DNA of 64,000 bases from Methylophaga sp. (GTDB lineage: Bacteria; Pseudomonadota; Gammaproteobacteria; Nitrosococcales; Methylophagaceae), in contig NZSL01000007.1 in assembly GCA_002696735.1 (NCBI GenBank), positions 58,350 to 122,349 of the forward strand. Reading direction: 5' to 3'. Shown in pieces: positions 1 through 8,662 of the stretch. How positions within the stretch are numbered: the stretch's first letter is position 1; every line of letters starts with the position of its first letter. The translations under genes and the position numbers were made by a program. The notes beneath the pieces were generated by a model. It was not told where the DNA came from and searched no databases. It saw only the letters and a list, made by a program, of their open reading frames with translations.

Positions 1-1028
1 GTTGAGCTCATAAAGTCGAAAGACGACAGCAGGTTGTAGAACTCAATGGCGCGGGCTTCACGATCGATTTCATTAATGGCCAGACCCATTGCCACACGCA
101 TATAAAAGGCTTGTGGTAATTCAAAACGGGTGCCATCGCAGTGAATGAAGTAACGGTCATACAGCGTTTGCAGACCCAGGTAAGTGAAGCTGAAATCGTT
201 TTCCGCTTTCAGTGCGCTACCCAGACGTTCCAAATCATAGAGGCTGAGTTCTGAATCAATCAGTTCGTTTTCAATGGCGGTTTTAATGTAAGTCTTGAAG
301 TAATCTTTATATTGATCAGCCATTTCGCCTTGTGATGCTTGGCGAGGGCTTTGATAAACAAAGCTCAGAGCTTCACGACGGATGCTGTCCATCAGCAGGC
401 GAGCAGCCAGGGTGCTGTAGGCAGGATCTTTTTCGATAAAGGTACGAGCAGACATGACCAGTGCTTTTTCGACGTCTTTTTCAGAAACACCGTCGAAGAT
501 ATTGCGTTGGGTATCACGCAGAATGGCTGCGTTATCTACTTGAGCCAGACCTTCACAGGCTTCATCAATCAGGTTACGCAGGCGGTCGATGTCTAACGGC
601 TGGCGAGTGCCGTCATTCAACGTGACATGCAGTTTGCTTTCATTGGCTGGTTGCGGGTGTTTACGTTCTTCTTCAGCACGTTTTTGAGATTGCTGTTCAC
701 GGTAAACCACATAGGAGCGGGCGACTTTATATTCACCGGCACGCATCAAAGCAAGTTCAACCTGATCCTGAATATCTTCGATATGTACAGTGCCGCCATC
801 ATCCAGACGTCGCAGCAGATTTTCACTTACCTGACGGGTAAGTTCGGCAACGGTTTCATGAATACGTCGGCTATCTTTGGCTGCTTCACCTTCAACGGCT
901 AAGAATGCCTTGGTCAACGCAACAGCAATTTTGCTGCTATTGAACTCAGTGACTTTGCCGTTACGACGAATTACTTTGTAACCGGTTTCAGAGGAGGGTT
1001 GGGTGTAGTGTTCTGCTTCGCTCGCCAT
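1..1028 (-). CDS. nrdA: Ribonucleoside-diphosphate reductase alpha subunit, N-terminal part (partial)
   Basis: Class Ia ribonucleotide reductase large subunit, which makes deoxyribonucleotides in the cytoplasm together with NrdB. About 342 residues are visible from an ATG at 1028; the rest, including the radical-relay and active-site cysteines, lies beyond the left edge. The start MASEAEHYTQ is followed by an ATP-cone allosteric domain (about residues 15-115, YKVIRRNGKVTEFNSSKIA) and then the usual N-terminal helical domain (SARTFIEKDPAYSTLAARLL, FMSS at the edge). Upstream there are NrdR-like boxes and a DnaA box, as expected for an nrd operon. The family call is secure; the symbol follows from the alpha-type ATP-cone and similarity to NrdA. 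Confidence 0.9.
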   Translation of the reverse strand, partial: MASEAEHYTQPSSETGYKVIRRNGKVTEFNSSKIAVALTKAFLAVEGEAAKDSRRIHETVAELTRQVSENLLRRLDDGGTVHIEDIQDQVELALMRAGEYKVARSYVVYREQQSQKRAEEERKHPQPANESKLHVTLNDGTRQPLDIDRLRNLIDEACEGLAQVDNAAILRDTQRNIFDGVSEKDVEKALVMSARTFIEKDPAYSTLAARLLMDSIRREALSFVYQSPRQASQGEMADQYKDYFKTYIKTAIENELIDSELSLYDLERLGSALKAENDFSFTYLGLQTLYDRYFIHCDGTRFELPQAFYMRVAMGLAINEIDREARAIEFYNLLSSFDFMSS

Positions 1029-1072
1029 AGTGATTTTCCCTGCATTGTGTGGTAAGACTTAAAAAACGGCAA

Positions 1073-1122
1073 ACCACAACAAATTGTGGTCGCAACATGA
1101 TTGAACCACAAGATAATGTGTT
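1073..1122. promoter_or_regulatory. Tandem NrdR-like operator boxes upstream of nrdA
   Basis: Two 18-bp dyads, ACCACAACAAATTGTGGT (1073-1090, perfect 7-bp arms) and ACCACAAGATAATGTGTT (1105-1122), have centres 32 bp apart, about three helical turns. This matches the usual paired arrangement of NrdR boxes (consensus near ACACAATATATTGTGT). A third palindrome, TGCACATAAATTGTGCA, lies at 1149-1165. Repression of nrdA by the ATP/dATP-sensing NrdR is inferred. Confidence 0.65.
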
Positions 1123-1170
1123 TTTAAAGACTTAGCAAGGGGATAAGTTGCACATAAATTGTGCATTAGA

Positions 1171-1179
1171 TGTGGATAA
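1171..1179 (-). promoter_or_regulatory. Consensus DnaA box in the nrdA upstream region
   Basis: TGTGGATAA on the + strand is the exact complement of the DnaA box TTATCCACA. DnaA regulates nrdAB in Escherichia coli, so this site could couple dNTP supply to replication. A single 9-mer can occur by chance, but its position about 145 bp upstream of nrdA and beside NrdR-like boxes favours function. The rest of the 1029-1355 gap shows only AT-rich DNA. Confidence 0.5.
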
Positions 1180-1304
1180 CTTTGTGATGATCAGGCGGTA
1201 ACTAAGATGCCATGCGCGATCACCGAAATAGATCCAATTTGGTGAATAAAAAAAATATTTTTTTGTTTAAAGGCTGTTAGGTAAAAATTTGCTGGGATTT
1301 ATTC

Positions 1305-1334
1305 CCAACGAGCCGGAAAGGACCGACTCGTTGG
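1305..1334 (-). terminator. Hairpin downstream of the 174-aa membrane protein gene
   Basis: CCAACGAG (1305-1312) pairs with CTCGTTGG (1327-1334), extended inside by CGG/CCG. It lies 22 bp past the stop of the minus-strand gene. There is no clear U-run, so it may only be an mRNA 3' stabilising hairpin. Confidence 0.35.
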
Positions 1335-1355
1335 TTGAATAAGTGGACGGAAAAA

Positions 1356-1880
1356 TCAAAATGTTTCACTGATGGAAATGGCTGATCCTTCCAGCAGGTC
1401 TTTGATCAAATCAATTTCTTCATGATCATCGGTTTGCACAATCACTGTCCAATGATTTTCATGACTGGCTTCAACTGTTTTGGTAATCAGGGGATCATGA
1501 TCGGGACGTATTGATACAGCACCGGCGATCATCATGCCAAAGGTCAAACCAAAAAAGATAAAAACCAGATAAGTGAATAACGGACTGGACTGAGTCATTT
1601 CGGGGCCACTGATGACCAGGGCAGTTGCTATGATTAAACCGAGTATCATCCCAATAAGGCCTAACCAGCCATGTGATTTCACTATGGTTTTGGCAATACC
1701 ATGACTTTCTGGTTCGATTTTTTTGCTGATATTGTTGTCTTCAGGTTTGACGATATTGATGACCGTAGGCGAAATACCATTATTGACGAGTTTTTGCTTC
1801 GCAGCATTCGCTGAGTCTTTATCTCCAAAAACTGCAGCAACTCGACCAGTATGTTTTTCATCTTGAATTTCTACTTCCAT
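1356..1880 (-). CDS. Small membrane protein of unknown function
   Basis: A 174-aa protein with a strong Shine-Dalgarno (AGGAGG, 6-7 nt before ATG at 1880). The N-terminal about 60 residues are soluble (GRVAAVFGDKDSANAAKQKL), followed by two hydrophobic helices at about 70-92 and 103-126 separated by a short polar loop, and a soluble C-terminal tail rich in D/E/H (TVIVQTDDHEEIDLIKDLLE). The two soluble ends both resemble the small alpha/beta domain seen in general-stress membrane proteins, in which a nucleotide-like or metal-binding ferredoxin-like fold flanks a membrane hairpin; this is only an impression. It is transcribed divergently from cydA. No specific family recognised. Confidence 0.75.
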   Translation of the reverse strand: MEVEIQDEKHTGRVAAVFGDKDSANAAKQKLVNNGISPTVINIVKPEDNNISKKIEPESHGIAKTIVKSHGWLGLIGMILGLIIATALVISGPEMTQSSPLFTYLVFIFFGLTFGMMIAGAVSIRPDHDPLITKTVEASHENHWTVIVQTDDHEEIDLIKDLLEGSAISISETF

Positions 1881-2101
1881 ATTCTTTCCTCCTGAGATAC
1901 ATGAAACGTTATTTCATTCGGTAAATTCGTATACCAGACTATCGTTGTTATCCTGATAAAGAAAGTATCCCAATGCCAATAAATCTTCATGTGCTTACAT
2001 AAAGCACTCTATAAAAGTGACAAGTCTCATCTTAAACAATTCATTTCTGACAATGCTTAACCTATGTTTAAGTAGTGTTATTTATCGAAATTCCAAAAAA
2101 A

Positions 2102-2115
2102 TTGATCTTAATCAT
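2102..2115 (+). promoter_or_regulatory. FNR/Anr-like box upstream of cydA
   Basis: TTGATCTTAATCAT matches the FNR consensus TTGAT-N4-ATCAA in 9 of 10 defined positions. It lies about 90 bp before the cydA start, a plausible position for oxygen-dependent control of a high-affinity or alternative oxidase. The remainder of the 1881-2200 gap is AT-rich with no other clear signal. Confidence 0.55.
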
Positions 2116-2200
2116 TTTTGTGTCGCACTTCCTATGATATTTGTAGTCAGTAAACAGGCCATTCCTGGCTTTTGTAGCTGACCAAAAAAACGGAGGCACC

Positions 2201-3598
2201 ATGGAACTCGACCCGCTAATACTGTCACGAATTCAGTTTGCATTCGTGGTGTGTTTTCATGCCATATTCCCAGTCTTTACGATTGGCCTGGCAAGTTTCA
2301 TCGCTGTATTGGAAGCGTTGTCATTTAAGACAGGTAATCCAATCTGGCAGCGATTGTCGAAGTTCTGGATCCAGGTATTTGCCGTGGTATTCGGGATGGG
2401 CGTGGTCTCAGGCATAGTGATGTCATTCCAGTTTGGTACCAACTGGAGTAACTTTTCCTACGCAACCGCCAATTTCCTCGGGCCAGTGCTCAGTTATGAG
2501 GTTGTGACAGCGTTCTTTCTGGAAGCAGCCTTTCTTGGTGTGCTTTTGTTTGGTCGCGATAAAGTCCCACAAGGCGTGCATTTATTTGCGGCCATCATGG
2601 TGGCTTTAGGTACCTTTATCTCTTCTTTCTGGATTCTCGCTGCTAATTCGTTAATGCATACACCAGATGGACTGGTACTCCGCGATGGGCTCTATTATGT
2701 GGCGTCCTGGCGCGACTCAATTTTCAATCCTTCCTTTGGTTACCGCTTTATGCATATGGCACTGGCGTCATTTTTGACGGCTTCATTTGTAGTCGCGGGG
2801 GTAACTGCCTGGTTCATCATGCAAAAACGGGAGTTGGAAGCCAATAAAAAAGCACTTTCAATTTCCTTGTGGTTGATTCTGATTCTGGCGCCTGCACAAG
2901 TGTTGGTAGGGGATTTCCATGGCTTGAATACCTTGAAACACCAGCCAATGAAAGTCGCAGCAATGGAAGGTAACTGGGAGACCGGAACCGGTGTGCCTTT
3001 GTTGCTCTTTGCCTTGCCGGATCAGGAGAATCAGCAGAATCTTTTTGAAATTAAGATTCCTAAACTGGCCAGCTTTATCCTGACCCATGATTGGGATGGT
3101 GAAGTGCCCGGATTAAATGAAGTGGCGCCGGATAAACAGCCACCGGTATTTATTGTGTTCTGGGCCTTTAGAGTGATGGTAGCGATGGGAATGCTGATGG
3201 TATTGTTTGGCCTGGCAGGTCTCTGGTTACGCAGAGGCGGGCGCTACCTGGAAAACAGAACCTTCCTCAATGGCTTGCGGGTGATGAGTCTGTCACCGTT
3301 TATTGCCGTGTTATCAGGGTGGATCGTGACCGAAACTGGTCGGGCGCCGTGGTTAATATATGAACAGATGACTCACGCGCAGGGGTTAACGCCTTCTCTA
3401 ACCGGAGGTATGGCTTTGTTTACGCTGATTGGTTATATCGCAGTGTATGCCATGGTGTTCAGTGCCGGGGTGTTTTATCTGATGACAGTATTTCGCGGCG
3501 GACTGGAAACGGCCAACGCTGAACATGTTGATTCAGATGTTGAAAAAGCTCAACGGCCAATATCTGCTGCCAATGCCAATTTAGAAGGAGGTCTGTGA
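2201..3598 (+). CDS. cydA: Cytochrome bd-type quinol oxidase subunit I (CydA/CioA, short Q-loop)
   Basis: Catalytic haem-bearing subunit of the cytoplasmic-membrane bd oxidase, which oxidises quinol and reduces O2 to water without pumping protons. All expected ligands are visible: His20 (haem d/b595 side), Glu100 and Glu108 (YEVVTAFFLE), His185 and Met326 (FRVM) for haem b558, and K251/E256 of the Q-loop (KVAAMEGNWET). At 465 residues it is shorter than E. coli CydA (about 520) because the C-terminal half of the Q-loop is missing, as in CioA-type cyanide-insensitive oxidases. The start ATG follows CGGAGGC. It overlaps cydB by 4 bp and is preceded by an FNR-like box. Confidence 0.93.
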   Translation: MELDPLILSRIQFAFVVCFHAIFPVFTIGLASFIAVLEALSFKTGNPIWQRLSKFWIQVFAVVFGMGVVSGIVMSFQFGTNWSNFSYATANFLGPVLSYEVVTAFFLEAAFLGVLLFGRDKVPQGVHLFAAIMVALGTFISSFWILAANSLMHTPDGLVLRDGLYYVASWRDSIFNPSFGYRFMHMALASFLTASFVVAGVTAWFIMQKRELEANKKALSISLWLILILAPAQVLVGDFHGLNTLKHQPMKVAAMEGNWETGTGVPLLLFALPDQENQQNLFEIKIPKLASFILTHDWDGEVPGLNEVAPDKQPPVFIVFWAFRVMVAMGMLMVLFGLAGLWLRRGGRYLENRTFLNGLRVMSLSPFIAVLSGWIVTETGRAPWLIYEQMTHAQGLTPSLTGGMALFTLIGYIAVYAMVFSAGVFYLMTVFRGGLETANAEHVDSDVEKAQRPISAANANLEGGL

Positions 3599-4596
3599 TG
3601 GATCAGCCATTCGATTTAGTAGTTATCTGGGCCGGAATTATTGGCTTTGCGGTAATGATGTATGTATTGATGGATGGATTTGATCTGGGGCAGGGCATTT
3701 TGTATCCCTTCGCGCCGGATGATCATTCACGCGACATTATGATGAACTCTGTGGCACCGGTATGGGATGGCAATGAAACCTGGCTGGTGTTAGGCGGTGC
3801 GGGATTACTGGCTGCCTTTCCACTGGTTTATTCGGTGTTTCTACCTGCCTTGTATATAGGCGTGTTTTTAATGTTGGCAGGCTTGATTTTCCGTGGCGTT
3901 GCGTTTGAATTTCGCTTTAAAGCGAATACCACCAAATACTTATGGGACTGGGCATTTGCCGGTGGTTCGTTTGTGGCAGCATTTGCACAGGGAGCTGTGG
4001 TCGGGGCCTATGTTCAGGGGTTTGAAACCAGTAACTTTGTGTATGTCGGTGGCGCATTAGACTGGTTAACACCCTTTACTGTTATTACTGGCTTAGGTCT
4101 GGTCGCAGGTTATGCCTTATTGGGCAGCACCTGGTTAATTATGAAAACGGAAGGTGAACTGCAACAGTGGGCGTATAAAATTACCCCAATTTTGTTGATA
4201 GCGGTATTGGCGGTGTTTGGTGTTGTCAGCTTGTACACACCGTTTGTTGATCAAGGCGTACTCAACAGATGGTTTAATGGCGTGTCAATCATCTGGTTGT
4301 TGCCAATATTAGCGCTTTACTGTGCTTTTCTGGTGTTCCGCGCTGTAAAAAAACAACAGGAAGGCATGCCGTTTGTGGCGACCATGGGATTGTTTTTATT
4401 CACCTATCTCGGCCTGCTCGCCAGTAAATGGCCTTATCTGGTGCCACCCGATTACACGCTATGGGATGCCGCCTCGGCCTATGAATCACAACTGTTCCTA
4501 TTGCTGGGGTTCCTGTTTGTGATTCCGTTTGTACTGGGCTATATCGCTTGGTCATACTATATTTTCCGTGGCAAGGTGAAAGGTGGTTATCACTAA
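3595..4596 (+). CDS. cydB: Cytochrome bd-type quinol oxidase subunit II (CydB/CioB)
   Basis: Structural partner of CydA in the bd oxidase. The 333-aa protein has about eight to nine membrane helices and the family hallmarks MDGFDLG (residues 27-33) and PVWDGNETWLV near 55-65. Its ATG overlaps the cydA stop (ATGA), implying translational coupling, and it has an internal AGGAGG upstream. No CydX-like small membrane ORF follows it. The next genes, cydD and cydC, begin 200 bp downstream. Confidence 0.93.
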   Translation: MMDQPFDLVVIWAGIIGFAVMMYVLMDGFDLGQGILYPFAPDDHSRDIMMNSVAPVWDGNETWLVLGGAGLLAAFPLVYSVFLPALYIGVFLMLAGLIFRGVAFEFRFKANTTKYLWDWAFAGGSFVAAFAQGAVVGAYVQGFETSNFVYVGGALDWLTPFTVITGLGLVAGYALLGSTWLIMKTEGELQQWAYKITPILLIAVLAVFGVVSLYTPFVDQGVLNRWFNGVSIIWLLPILALYCAFLVFRAVKKQQEGMPFVATMGLFLFTYLGLLASKWPYLVPPDYTLWDAASAYESQLFLLLGFLFVIPFVLGYIAWSYYIFRGKVKGGYH

Positions 4597-4755
4597 TTCC
4601 TAGCCACGACCGCCCAGACAAATTGCTTCCAACACGACGCAAAAGCTGAAATTTAGGTACTCTACCTAAGCAGGTACCAACGTTGTTGGAGGCAGTTGGT
4701 CTTAATACCCTGCGGAATGCGTCTGTAACATAGCGTTCGAAGACATACGCGCACG

Positions 4756-4777
4756 CGCCTTTATCAGGCGTATTTTC
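4756..4777 (+). terminator. Weak hairpin between cydB and cydD
   Basis: CGCCT (4756-4760) and AGGCG (4766-4770) form a 5-bp stem with a TTATC loop, followed by TATTTTC. It is too weak for a confident terminator and could attenuate read-through from cydAB into cydDC. Confidence 0.3.
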
Positions 4778-4796
4778 AGTTATTGAATAGGCGGCT

Positions 4797-6476
4797 ATGA
4801 AAGATCAACAGGCCCTGAATAAAGCCGGACGTTTCTTACTAAAACAGCTTTCCCAAAAGCAGCGAAGCCGATTGCTTCTGGCTGTTTTTATGGGTGTGTT
4901 GGCGACCGTTGCAATGATTATGCAATGGTATGCTCTGGCACAACTGACCTATGATTTAATCATCCAGCAGCAACCACTCGTTGAGCAATCCATGTTGATT
5001 TTGCTGATGGTGCTGAGTCTTATTTTACGATCAGTACTGATCAGAGCTCAGGAGCATTACTCTCAACTGGCCAGTCTGCAAGCCCGAGAATTTTTACGCG
5101 AGCAGGTCCTCAGTGGTTGGCGACAAACCAGTGCATTAATCCATAGTCAACGTTCTCCCGGTGCAGCGGCCAGTCAGTTGATTGAAGATGTTGAGTCGAT
5201 GGATGGCTATTTCGCCAGATTCTGGCCGCAACAATTGCTGGCAGTGCTGACACCGCTGTTGATTTTAATCGTGGTGTTTTATTACAACTGGCTGGCTGCA
5301 CTGTTTTTACTTGTGGCGGCACCGTTAATTCCGTTATTTATGATGCTGATAGGCTGGGGAGCTGAAGCGGTCAATCAACGCTTTTTTTACCAACGCCAGC
5401 GTCTGGCCGGACATTTTCTGGATCGCGTCAAACATCTCACAACGTTAAAACTGTTTGCAGCTGAGAATGAGGCTTTAACAGAAGTCGAACAGAGGAGTCA
5501 GGATTATCGTCAGGTGGTGATGAAAACCCTGAAACTGGCCTTTCTGTCATCTGCCGTTCTGGAGTTTTTTACCAGCGTCGCCATTGCCAGTATTGCCATC
5601 TATATCGGTTTTGCTCTGTTTGGCTCCATCACCTGGGGCCCGGCCGCAGATATCACATTATTCAGCGGTTTATTTATTCTGTTGCTTGCCCCCGAGTTTT
5701 TTCAGCCCTTACGAAATCTATCCCAGTTCTATCATGACCGTGCCGCGGCAATGGCAGCCGCTTCACATATTGCGAAACATTTACCCGACGATGCTACAAA
5801 GTCTCCAGCAGAGGATGTTTTTGAACTCACTGCAGACGATTCCTCTTCAATATTAATTGCCACCGATCTGTGTATCGGTTATCAGCCTGGTGATGTTCTT
5901 CAGAACCCTATCAATCTTAAGTTGAGCAATGGGCAGTGTCTGGTGATTAACGGTCCATCCGGCTGCGGCAAGACCACGTTATTGCATACCTTGGCCGGTT
6001 ATCTATCGCCCTTATCCGGCAAAGTGCTTTTAAATAACCTGCCGATGGGAAAGGAAGTGATTCGTTATCTGCCTCAAAAACCGTGGATCATTAATGGCAG
6101 TTGGGCAAATAACCTTGCCGTGTTGGCCCCAGATGCAACCGAAAAGGAAATGCATAAGGTATTAAGTCAGCTAGGTTTGAAAAGTTTAATTTCATATAGA
6201 AACAATGATTTAGACAGTCAACTTAATGAACATGGTGAAGGCCTGTCAGGAGGGCAACTCCAACGTCTGGCACTGGCTAGAGTGTTACTTTCACCGGCCC
6301 CGTTGATCTTGCTGGATGAACCTACAGCCAGCCTGGATGCTGAAAGTCGTCAATACGTTCTGGCGGCGCTTGCTGCATTAAAACCGCAGTGTATTTTAGT
6401 GATTTCCAGCCATGATGCTGATGTACTGGCACTAGCCGATCACCAGCTACAGTTTGCCCGTCGGGAGAGTGACTAA
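4797..6476 (+). CDS. cydD: Thiol-reductant ABC exporter subunit CydD
   Basis: Half of the heterodimeric CydDC ABC transporter, which exports cysteine/glutathione to the periplasm and is needed for cytochrome bd assembly. The 559-aa protein has an N-terminal six-helix ABC membrane domain (about 20-320) and a C-terminal ATPase with Walker A GPSGCGKTT (about 385-393), Q-loop YLPQKPWI, signature LSGGQLQRL (about 482), Walker B LILLDEPT and the H-loop SSHD. It is followed by cydC after 2 bp. The position next to cydAB agrees with the assignment. Confidence 0.9.
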   Translation: MKDQQALNKAGRFLLKQLSQKQRSRLLLAVFMGVLATVAMIMQWYALAQLTYDLIIQQQPLVEQSMLILLMVLSLILRSVLIRAQEHYSQLASLQAREFLREQVLSGWRQTSALIHSQRSPGAAASQLIEDVESMDGYFARFWPQQLLAVLTPLLILIVVFYYNWLAALFLLVAAPLIPLFMMLIGWGAEAVNQRFFYQRQRLAGHFLDRVKHLTTLKLFAAENEALTEVEQRSQDYRQVVMKTLKLAFLSSAVLEFFTSVAIASIAIYIGFALFGSITWGPAADITLFSGLFILLLAPEFFQPLRNLSQFYHDRAAAMAAASHIAKHLPDDATKSPAEDVFELTADDSSSILIATDLCIGYQPGDVLQNPINLKLSNGQCLVINGPSGCGKTTLLHTLAGYLSPLSGKVLLNNLPMGKEVIRYLPQKPWIINGSWANNLAVLAPDATEKEMHKVLSQLGLKSLISYRNNDLDSQLNEHGEGLSGGQLQRLALARVLLSPAPLILLDEPTASLDAESRQYVLAALAALKPQCILVISSHDADVLALADHQLQFARRESD

Positions 6477-6478
6477 CG

Positions 6479-8176
6479 ATGTCTAGCCATTCTCAAAATA
6501 GCGTTGCGCCACTGAAGTTCTGGTTAATCAAAGTGCTACAAAACCAGAAAAAGCGATTAATCATCTCTTTACTGCTGGCTTTATTAACGGCTATTTCCGC
6601 CATGGGGTTATTAGCGTTGTCCGGCTGGCTGATTACCGCTACGGCCATCACCGGTCTGGCAATTACCGCTGGCACTGCCGTCTTGTTGGATATCTACCGA
6701 CCGGGTGGTGGCATTCGGTTTTTTGCCTTAAGTCGAACTGTGGGACGGTATTTTGAACGGTTGCATAGTCACGATATGGTGTTAAGAGTGATTGCTGGAT
6801 TTCGACTAACCCTGTTTACCGGCCTGATGGACTTGCCGGTTCAGCAACTGCGAAATACTCAGGATGGTGAATGGCTGAGTAGGTTAACTGCGGATCTGGA
6901 TAATCTCGACAGCCTGTTATTAAAGTTACTGTTACCCCCAATGGTTGTGTTATCCAGCGTGCTGTTGCTTGCTGTGTTTATCAGTTTTTTCTGGTTCACA
7001 CTGGGGGTTACTTTCGGGATTATCACACTGCTGTTGGGGAGTATTTATTTCAGCTTTTTTACCCGGAAAACATCGCAGATAAGCAGCGATTATGCTCGGC
7101 AGATTAACCAGGCCCGCTCACAAACCATAGAGCATCTTCAGGGGCAACTGGAACTGCAGGCAGCACATCTTCAACAAGCGGATCAAGCAAGATTGGTCAG
7201 TTCATTGAGTGAGATTGGCAAGTCACAGCTAAAACTGAATCGACATATTGCCAACGCACAGTTAATAGTAAATATCTGCCATGGTCTGTTGGTCATCGCC
7301 GTGGCTATTGCAGCGTTATTTGCTTACCAGAATCAGCTTGTCAGTGGACCGGTCGCCGTCATGTTGTTTCTGGCGGTGTTTGGATTGGGTGAGTTACTGT
7401 TAAACCTGCCAGGCCAGCTGGGGCTGTGGGGCAGAACACGCTATGCCGCTGAACGGCTGCAACCCCTGGCAGAGCATGCATCCTCAGAGAAATCGACGCT
7501 GGCAGAGATTGAGCGACTGTCGATGATGGTGGCAGACCACCCCAAGGTTATCAGCAGCTTAGATACCGCTTTTGCTTTTGAACTTAATCCATCTGAATGT
7601 CTGTTAATAAGTGGCCGTTCTGGAAGTGGCAAGTCGACAATAGCCAATATAATGGCAGGCCTTGAAATACCGGACTCATTTATAACGCCTTATCAGTTGT
7701 TGATAAACGGCATTCCATTGCGAATCGACCAAACACAAGCCTGGCACAAGCAAATTGGCTATCTGACTCAGCGAAACAGCATCATCGCCGCGACGTTATA
7801 TAGCAATCTGACATTGGGGCTGGATGAAGTCGACGAACAACTGCTCTGGGATGCACTGACTTTAGTCGAGCTGGATGATTGGGCCAAACAACTACCCAAA
7901 GGATTACACAGCTGGCTTGGCGATACCGGCAGCCAACTTTCCGGAGGGCAGGCCAGAAGGATCTGTCTGGCAAGACTACTATTAAAAGAGTCGAAACTGA
8001 TCTTGCTGGATGAACCATTTAACGGCATTGATGTGGAGATGGCAGAACGCATCTGGCAGCGTTTGTATCCACAGTGGCAAGATAAAATGCTTATCGTACT
8101 AATGCATGAGCGGCCAGCGTTTTTTCCAGCAATTGATAATCAGCAAATGTTTGAAATCAATCTGGATCAGACTTGA
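6479..8176 (+). CDS. cydC: Thiol-reductant ABC exporter subunit CydC
   Basis: Partner ATPase/permease of CydD. It has 565 residues with the typical glycine/alanine-rich first helices (SAMGLLALSGWLITATAITGL split across residues about 40-60), a membrane domain to about 330, Walker A SGRSGSGKST (about 377), signature LSGGQARRI (about 486) and Walker B LILLDEPF. The H-loop reads MHERP. ATG lies 2 bp after the cydD stop, so the two are surely co-transcribed. It is the last core gene before the accessory region. Confidence 0.9.
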   Translation: MSSHSQNSVAPLKFWLIKVLQNQKKRLIISLLLALLTAISAMGLLALSGWLITATAITGLAITAGTAVLLDIYRPGGGIRFFALSRTVGRYFERLHSHDMVLRVIAGFRLTLFTGLMDLPVQQLRNTQDGEWLSRLTADLDNLDSLLLKLLLPPMVVLSSVLLLAVFISFFWFTLGVTFGIITLLLGSIYFSFFTRKTSQISSDYARQINQARSQTIEHLQGQLELQAAHLQQADQARLVSSLSEIGKSQLKLNRHIANAQLIVNICHGLLVIAVAIAALFAYQNQLVSGPVAVMLFLAVFGLGELLLNLPGQLGLWGRTRYAAERLQPLAEHASSEKSTLAEIERLSMMVADHPKVISSLDTAFAFELNPSECLLISGRSGSGKSTIANIMAGLEIPDSFITPYQLLINGIPLRIDQTQAWHKQIGYLTQRNSIIAATLYSNLTLGLDEVDEQLLWDALTLVELDDWAKQLPKGLHSWLGDTGSQLSGGQARRICLARLLLKESKLILLDEPFNGIDVEMAERIWQRLYPQWQDKMLIVLMHERPAFFPAIDNQQMFEINLDQT

Positions 8177-8318
8177 TCTCCAAAATCGTTATTGCTTGTG
8201 TAATATTGCAACTTGGCGAGTCAGAGCAAGATGTGTCAGAAAACGTTCTATCTCAACATCACCAAAAGTGAAGGATGTTGCTTGTCATTGAAAACTATGA
8301 AATATTCAATCCATTTAA

Positions 8319-8347
8319 ATGGTACAACTACTGTAATTTCGTACCAT
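8319..8347. repeat. Inverted repeat in the gap after cydC
   Basis: ATGGTAC (8319-8325) and GTACCAT (8341-8347) are perfect arms, flanked by longer outer arms AATCCATTT and AAATGGATT, giving a nested hairpin. Its function is unknown; it may be an operator or a decayed mobile-element end. Confidence 0.4.
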
Positions 8348-8436
8348 CATAAAATCTAAAATGGATTTAAGAAATGGAGCGTGGGTCATGGAAGTAGTCT
8401 CAACCTTGATACTTACAAATGAAACATGTCAGATTA

Positions 8437-8484
8437 GCCCGATTAATCACGAATTATCGGGCCGTACGCCTTTTTTTATTTTTT
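8437..8484 (+). terminator. Possible terminator after cydDC
   Basis: GCCCGAT (8437-8443) pairs with ATCGGGC (8456-8462). A TTTTTTTATTTTTT tract follows 8 nt later. The distance from stem to U-tract is longer than ideal. It lies about 260 bp after cydC and before the cassette region. Otherwise 8177-8662 contains no convincing gene: the 101-codon open frame at 8361-8666 runs through this hairpin and the adjacent repeat. Confidence 0.4.
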
Positions 8485-8569
8485 ACATCCCACGTTCTCA
8501 TGAAAATAACAATATATTTAAAATGTTACATGGTTCAGGCTGTTATTCCCCCGAATTAAAAGGCCGCTT

Positions 8570-8617
8570 GCTAATAATTATTATTATGAGGCCACTGGCC
8601 TCATTAACACGTTGTTT
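8570..8617 (+). other. Left-most attC-like remnant of the cassette array
   Basis: GCTAATA (R''-like, 8570-8576), a hairpin ATGAGGCC-ACT-GGCCTCAT (8586-8604), then ATTAACACG and GTTGTTT (8611-8617, in the place of the R' core site GTTRRRY). The same hairpin plus ATTAA-ACG precedes R'-like sequences at 12351 and 12546, which is why it is read as part of an attC-related site. On its own the evidence is weak. Confidence 0.35.
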
Positions 8618-8662
8618 GCTGTCTGGTGAGGTTTCGCTGCACGTCGTGCAAGAGCTGAGCAG

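Noticed and set aside
339..902. Open frames on the + strand opposite nrdA
   Set aside because: They are antisense shadows of the nrdA coding sequence.
4597..4796. cydX-like small gene after cydB
   Set aside because: No frame with a single membrane helix and a ribosome site follows cydB.
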